Origin: Bdellovibrio bacteriovorus
GTDB taxonomy: Bacteria; Bdellovibrionota; Bdellovibrionia; Bdellovibrionales; Bdellovibrionaceae
Direction of reading: 5' to 3'
Assembly (NCBI RefSeq): GCF_001592735.1
Contig: NZ_LUKE01000003.1
Location: 434,001 to 498,000 of the forward strand
DNA length: 64,000 bases
Shown one piece after another: positions 59,995-64,000 of the stretch. The number at the start of each line of letters is the position of its first letter. Position 1 is the first letter of the stretch. The notes below the pieces were generated by a model. The model saw nothing but the letters and a program-made list of their open reading frames with translations. It did not search any database and was not told where the DNA came from. Made by a program: the position numbers and the translations under genes.

Positions 59995-62337
59995 TTGGAA
60001 ACAAAAACCGAAAAACCAACGCAAGCAAACTTTGATCAAGAGGCCCTGAACTATCATGCTCAAGGTAAGCCCGGTAAAATTGAAGTTATCTCTTCTAAGC
60101 CTTGTGTGACCGAAAAAGATCTGGCGTTGGCTTACTCTCCAGGCGTTGCAGCCCCTTGTAAAGAAATCGCCAAGGATCCCGCCAAAGTTTACGACTACAC
60201 CGCCAAGGGAAATCTTGTCGCCGTGATCTCTAACGGCACCGCGGTTTTAGGTTTAGGCAATATCGGACCCGCCGCGGGAAAACCGGTGATGGAAGGTAAA
60301 GGGATTTTATTTAAACAGTTTGCGGGCATTGATGTTTTTGACATTGAAGTTGCCGCCACAGACGTGGATGTTTTCTGTAACGCCGTTCGCGTTTTAGAAC
60401 CTACTTTTGGCGGAATCAATCTTGAGGACATCAAAGCACCCGAGTGTTTTGAAATCGAAGAGCGACTAAAAAAAGAAATGAAGATCCCGGTTTTCCATGA
60501 TGACCAGCACGGAACGGCGATCGTTTCTGGTGCGGCTTTGTTGAATGCGGCTTCAATCACCAATCGCAAAATGGAAAATGTGCGCATCGTCGTGAATGGT
60601 GCAGGCGCTTCGGCAAATTCTTGTGCGAAAATCTTTATCGCGTTGGGCGCACGCCGTGAAAACATCATCATGTGTGATTCTCAAGGGGTGATTTACAAAG
60701 GCCGCACGGTGGGCATGAATAAATACAAAGAATTCTTTGCTGCCGAAACGGAAGCCCGCACTTTAACTCAAGCCCTTCAAGGTGCGGATGTTTTTGTGGG
60801 CCTTTCGGTGGCTGGCGCTTTAACTCCAGAAATGCTTAAAGACATGGCGAAAGATCCCATTATTTTTGCCATGGCAAATCCAGAGCCAGAAATCACTCCC
60901 GACAAAGCCCGCGCCGCTCGTCCGGATGCGATCATCGCTACGGGCCGCTCTGATTACCCTAATCAAGTTAATAACGTCTTGGGCTTCCCGTCTATTTTCC
61001 GTGGTGCTTTGGACACGCGATCCACTCAAATCAATGAAGAAATGAAATTAGCCGCGGTTCACGCCTTGGCACAATTGGCGCGCGAAGATGTTCCAGACAA
61101 CGTCTCTTCTTCTTACGGTGGTAAGAGCTTTAAATTTGGTCGTGAATACCTCATTCCCAAACCTTTTGATACGCGCGTTTTAATGCGTGTTGCTCCTGCC
61201 GTGGCGAAAGCCGCGATGGATTCAGGTGTTGCCACTCGCCATATCGAAGATTGGCATCAATATCGCGAAACTTTAGAGGCGCTTCAAGGTCCTTCCAAAG
61301 TATTTATTCGTTCCGCAATCAACCGCGTTCATCAAAATGCGGCCGCCAACGGAGGCAAATTACCTAAAATCGTTTTCCCTGAGGGCACCAGCACGAAAGT
61401 TCTGAAGGCGCTGGCCACTTTGGTTGATGAAAAAATCTGCGAGCCGATTTTATTGGGTTACCCTGAGCGCGTGAAAGAAAAAATCGCAACCCTAGACATC
61501 CCGGCTTTAAAAGATGTCCCGGTGATTCACCCTTCGAGCTATCCGAAATATTTCTCTTACGTCGAAAAACTTTACGCCAATCGCCAACGCAAAGGCATAA
61601 ACATGCGCGAAGCCGAGCGCTTGATGGCCGATCCGAATTACTTTGCCGCGATGATGGTCCATATGGGCGAAGCGGACGGGATGGTCTCTGGATCTTCGAT
61701 CAATTATGCGGATGCCGTAAAGCCTGTATTACAAACGGTGGGCGTTTACAAAAATGCGGTGCCGGCCGGCTTAAATATTGTTTTGCTTGAGGATAAATTT
61801 TTATTGCTGGCGGATACCACGGTGAATTTCAATCCAACAGCAGAACAATGTGCCCAGATTGCTTTGCAAGCAGCAAAGATTGTTGAATACTTCGGCATCC
61901 AACCACGTATTGCGATGTTAAGTTATTCAAATTTCAGCGGTGCTGATGGCACGCCAAAGAAAATGAAACGGGCAGCAGAAATCGTAAAATCAATGCGTCC
62001 AGGCCTGATGGTCGATGGTGATATGCAAGCCGATGCCGCCGTCAATGCCGAGATCACCGAGCGCTTATTCCCCTTCTCAGACCTTAAAGGCGGCGCCAAC
62101 ATTTTAGTTTTCCCGAACTTAGAGTCCGCCAACATCACTTACAAACTGATTCAACAAGTGGGCAAAGTCGAAGTGATTGGACCTTTCTTAACGGGGGTTC
62201 GTCGTTCCGCAAATATCTTGCAACGAACTACAACGGTGGATGGCATCGTGAACTCGGTTGTGTTCACGGCCCTTGAAGCTCAGTTTATTAAAGGTGTTCT
62301 TAAAGCGCGGGAAGCAAGCAATCAAGCGGTTCAATAG
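59995..62337 (+). CDS. maeB: NADP-type malic enzyme with phosphotransacetylase-like domain (MaeB)
   Basis: A 780-residue enzyme converting malate to pyruvate and CO2. Residues about 1-430 are the malic enzyme (LALAYSPGVAAPCKEIA, GTAVLGLGNIGPAAGKPVMEGK, FHDDQHGTAIV, VVNGAGASANSC, ANPEPEITP, RSDYPNQVNNVLGFP). Residues about 445-780 are the phosphotransacetylase-like domain of the large malic enzymes, thought to be regulatory (acetyl-CoA sensing). Length is that of E. coli MaeB (759). I place the start at TTG 59995 because AAGGAG is five bases upstream; the frame is open further up without a site. Confidence 0.94.
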   Translation: METKTEKPTQANFDQEALNYHAQGKPGKIEVISSKPCVTEKDLALAYSPGVAAPCKEIAKDPAKVYDYTAKGNLVAVISNGTAVLGLGNIGPAAGKPVMEGKGILFKQFAGIDVFDIEVAATDVDVFCNAVRVLEPTFGGINLEDIKAPECFEIEERLKKEMKIPVFHDDQHGTAIVSGAALLNAASITNRKMENVRIVVNGAGASANSCAKIFIALGARRENIIMCDSQGVIYKGRTVGMNKYKEFFAAETEARTLTQALQGADVFVGLSVAGALTPEMLKDMAKDPIIFAMANPEPEITPDKARAARPDAIIATGRSDYPNQVNNVLGFPSIFRGALDTRSTQINEEMKLAAVHALAQLAREDVPDNVSSSYGGKSFKFGREYLIPKPFDTRVLMRVAPAVAKAAMDSGVATRHIEDWHQYRETLEALQGPSKVFIRSAINRVHQNAAANGGKLPKIVFPEGTSTKVLKALATLVDEKICEPILLGYPERVKEKIATLDIPALKDVPVIHPSSYPKYFSYVEKLYANRQRKGINMREAERLMADPNYFAAMMVHMGEADGMVSGSSINYADAVKPVLQTVGVYKNAVPAGLNIVLLEDKFLLLADTTVNFNPTAEQCAQIALQAAKIVEYFGIQPRIAMLSYSNFSGADGTPKKMKRAAEIVKSMRPGLMVDGDMQADAAVNAEITERLFPFSDLKGGANILVFPNLESANITYKLIQQVGKVEVIGPFLTGVRRSANILQRTTTVDGIVNSVVFTALEAQFIKGVLKAREASNQAVQ

Positions 62338-62386
62338 AACCGCTTGATGCGATAACGCGGTAGCACTACCTACGTAGGTAGCACTA
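62321..62386. repeat. Hairpin and palindrome between maeB and the GrpB-family gene
   Basis: ATCAAGCGGTTC and GAACCGCTTGAT (62321-62332, 62337-62348) form a perfect 12-bp stem that includes the maeB stop codon in the loop. Next comes the 16-bp perfect palindrome CTACCTACGTAGGTAG (62366-62381), flanked by two direct copies of GGTAGCACTA (62359-62368, 62377-62386). Neither has a T-run. They lie between convergent genes. Confidence 0.75.
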
Positions 62387-62971
62387 GCGCGTCAACTCCG
62401 CGCGAGCTTCAATCAATGTCTTTTTGATAAACTCACTTTTCATTTCTGAATACTCTGAGCGCTTAAACTTCAAAGACAGATCTTTCTTAAGATTTTCATA
62501 GGCTTTAGCCACGTCAGGAAAAGTCCTTAAATAATCACGAAACAACAAATGCTTTTGAATTTCTTTATCACCAAACTCAAATGCGTGAAGATGCACGAAG
62601 CCTTTTGTTTTATCCGTATTATAAAGAACGCAGTAACGACGACCGGGAATTCCATACTCCCCTTTATATTCATATCCAAGCGCCTCTAACACGCTCTGTG
62701 CCTTATCCATTTTCTCTATAGAAGAAACTTCCGCTAGGATATCCAAAATGGGTTTCGCACTTATCGTCGAGATGGATGTAGAGCCCATGTGGTGCAAAGA
62801 CATAGGGAAGTCAGAAATCGCCTTCTGAATACGCTCGGATTCAAAAATAAAGGCCCGATCCCATTCAGCCTGATGAACTTTCAACTCCACTCGACCGTCG
62901 CGAGCGAGCCCCAGGCCAAAGTCTTCCATTATTTTATCTATACTGGTAATCATGGGGCTTAATGTTCTCAA
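62384..62971 (-). CDS. GrpB family protein (UPF0157)
   Basis: A protein of about 195 residues of the GrpB/UPF0157 family, with a nucleotidyltransferase-like fold: LHHMGSTSISTISAKPILDI (the GS..AKP.iD pattern), YEYKGEYGIPGRRY, and HLHAFEFGDKEIQKHLLFRDYLR. Function in bacteria is unclear; some homologues are fused to dephospho-CoA kinase. A TTG at 62971 has AAAGG six bases upstream and is preferred to ATG 62953. It is convergent with maeB. Confidence 0.85.
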   Translation of the reverse strand: MRTLSPMITSIDKIMEDFGLGLARDGRVELKVHQAEWDRAFIFESERIQKAISDFPMSLHHMGSTSISTISAKPILDILAEVSSIEKMDKAQSVLEALGYEYKGEYGIPGRRYCVLYNTDKTKGFVHLHAFEFGDKEIQKHLLFRDYLRTFPDVAKAYENLKKDLSLKFKRSEYSEMKSEFIKKTLIEARAELTR

Positions 62972-63007
62972 TCTAGACCTTTATCCGTCAATATTTTACA
63001 CTGAAAT

Positions 63008-63023
63008 TCACTGATTGCAGTGA
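63008..63023. promoter_or_regulatory. Dyad upstream of hflX
   Basis: TCACTG-ATTG-CAGTGA is a perfect inverted repeat in the 123-bp gap between the divergent GrpB-family gene and hflX. No T-run follows, so an operator is more likely than a terminator. Confidence 0.35.
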
Positions 63024-63094
63024 CAGAAAAATAACTTTGTCCCTAGACCACCTTATGCTAGCCTATTATCAGTACCAAGGGAGGGTCGAACTCT

Positions 63095-64000
63095 TTGACT
63101 AATCAAGCTTTCCTCAACTCAAAGGTCACTGCGCAAGATCGCGCTATCGTCATCGGTGTAGGTTTAAAATCCGAACCACTTACCGAAATCAAAGAAAACT
63201 TACTTGAACTCGAAGAACTCGTGGCCGCCGCGGGCGGTGAAGTCGTGGGCTCATTGATTCAAGTCTTGCCTTCTTGGAATCCAGCCACCCTGATCGGGAC
63301 CGGCAAGGTCGAAGACGTCGCCGAGATGGTTCGCGATAGCGGTGCTAACATCGTCATCATGGATCACCAGCTTTCCGGCGTTCAACAGCGGAACTTAGCC
63401 CAAACGGTGAAGGTTCGCGTGATCGACCGCAATCAGCTGATTTTAGATATCTTTGCCCAACGAGCACAGACTTTTGAAGGAAAACTTCAAGTAGAACTTG
63501 CACAATTACTTGATCAAATGCCGCGCATGATTGGCGCTTGGATGGAATCGCTTTCTCGTCAAGGCGGTGGTATCGGAACACGGGGCCCGGGTGAAACAGC
63601 CCTGGAGAATGATCGTCGTCGTATCCGTGAACGCGTGGCCATTATTAAAGATAAACTTGAAGGTGTGCGCAAAAATCGCGCGCAACACAGGCAATCCCGT
63701 CGTCGCCACGAGATCCCGTCTTTTGCTTTGATTGGTTATACAAACTCCGGCAAAAGCTCGCTTTTAAATCGTCTGACCGGATCTGAAGTTTTAGCCAAGA
63801 ACCAAGTGTTTGCGACCTTGGATCCCACAACACGTAAGATCTTTTTACCCGATGGCCCTCCGTCGGTTGTGACCGACACCGTAGGATTTATCCGGAAGCT
63901 TCCTACACAATTAATTGAAGCCTTTAAAGCAACGCTTGAAGAATCTTCAGAGGCCGATGTTCTTATTCACGTCGTGGATTTGTCTTCACCCAATATGGAA
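63095..64000 (+). CDS. hflX: GTPase HflX (5' part, cut by window end)
   Basis: The frame runs from TTG 63095 to the window end, 302 codons without a stop. GGGAGGG precedes the TTG. The HflX N-terminal domain is clear: SWNPATLIGTGKVEDVAEM, FAQRAQTFEGKLQVELAQL, GGGIGTRGPGETALENDRRR. Then comes the G domain: G1 in IGYTNSGKSSLLNRLTG (about 212-228) and G3 DTVGF. HflX is a ribosome-binding GTPase that rescues stalled or heat-damaged 70S ribosomes. The C-terminal part lies outside the window. Confidence 0.93.
   Translation, partial: MTNQAFLNSKVTAQDRAIVIGVGLKSEPLTEIKENLLELEELVAAAGGEVVGSLIQVLPSWNPATLIGTGKVEDVAEMVRDSGANIVIMDHQLSGVQQRNLAQTVKVRVIDRNQLILDIFAQRAQTFEGKLQVELAQLLDQMPRMIGAWMESLSRQGGGIGTRGPGETALENDRRRIRERVAIIKDKLEGVRKNRAQHRQSRRRHEIPSFALIGYTNSGKSSLLNRLTGSEVLAKNQVFATLDPTTRKIFLPDGPPSVVTDTVGFIRKLPTQLIEAFKATLEESSEADVLIHVVDLSSPNME

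Noticed and set aside
1-64000. Mobile element, prophage, CRISPR or defence island
   Set aside because: No transposase, integrase, phage structural gene, regularly spaced repeat or recognisable restriction or toxin module was seen; gene content and base use are even throughout.

Overview
The window reads as chromosomal DNA of a Bdellovibrio-like predatory bacterium (Bdellovibrionota). The inference rests on moderate GC, many secreted or lipoprotein genes with no recognisable family (including a lipoprotein signal ending FLFQNC), three secreted HExxH metallopeptidases, and a fused IcmF acyl-CoA mutase next to beta-oxidation genes. Species cannot be assigned from sequence alone. No rRNA, CRISPR array, insertion sequence, integrase or phage gene was seen. 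The window looks like stable core and near-core chromosome, cut in a gene at each end.

Layout. 1-4.8 kb: tail of an unknown gene, then a tripartite drug-efflux operon (TolC-EmrA-EmrB type, minus strand) with a divergent MarR regulator. 4.9-12.6 kb: a complete kdpFABCDE potassium-uptake operon, including the 27-residue kdpF. 12.7-17 kb: small secreted proteins, an XRE/DUF4423-like regulator pair leading a secreted HEMLH peptidase-like gene, a GNAT-NTF2 fusion coupled to a 50-residue membrane protein, and a tRNA-Gly(GCC) with promoter and terminator. 17.2-24.7 kb: secreted Cys/His peptidase-like protein, metB with a structured leader, two unrelated cysteine-repeat proteins, a beta-helix protein, a ChaN/EreA-like protein and a secreted metallopeptidase. 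24.9-32.6 kb: a chemoreceptor, then wecE-rmlA-rmlB (dTDP-Fuc4N synthesis) and three glycosyltransferases. 32.6-34.7 kb: feoAB with an upstream dyad. 35-41.8 kb: two divergent PTPS-family genes (one PTPS-III-like, one queD), psd, a COG2509 flavoprotein, a lipoprotein and an orphan sensor kinase. 41.8-46.7 kb: hbd-crotonase-icmF operon. 46.8-55.8 kb: SH3-like exported protein, large lipoprotein, plsC, a divergent RelA/SpoT-like protein, and a large metzincin lipoprotein. 56-64 kb: fadI-fadB operon, maeB malic enzyme, a GrpB-family gene and the 5' part of hflX.

How it works together. The metabolic genes point to growth on host-derived fatty acids and branched-chain acyl-CoAs: FadI/FadB make acetyl-CoA, IcmF with Hbd and crotonase feeds isobutyryl-CoA into butanoate oxidation, and MaeB links C4 acids to pyruvate. 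PlsC and Psd recycle products into phospholipid. The envelope is served by Kdp, Feo, Emr and the Fuc4N glycan genes.

Most notable: (1) a divergent RelA/SpoT-synthetase-like protein next to plsC; (2) a metallopeptidase and its neighbour sharing a Cx12C module; (3) a tRNA-Gly whose G19-C56 tertiary pair appears replaced by A19-U56; (4) FeoB with a non-canonical G4 motif; (5) a PTPS-III-type protein lacking the catalytic Cys; (6) several inverted repeats covering start codons or ribosome binding sites (metB, wecE, the sensor kinase, the RelA/SpoT-like gene).
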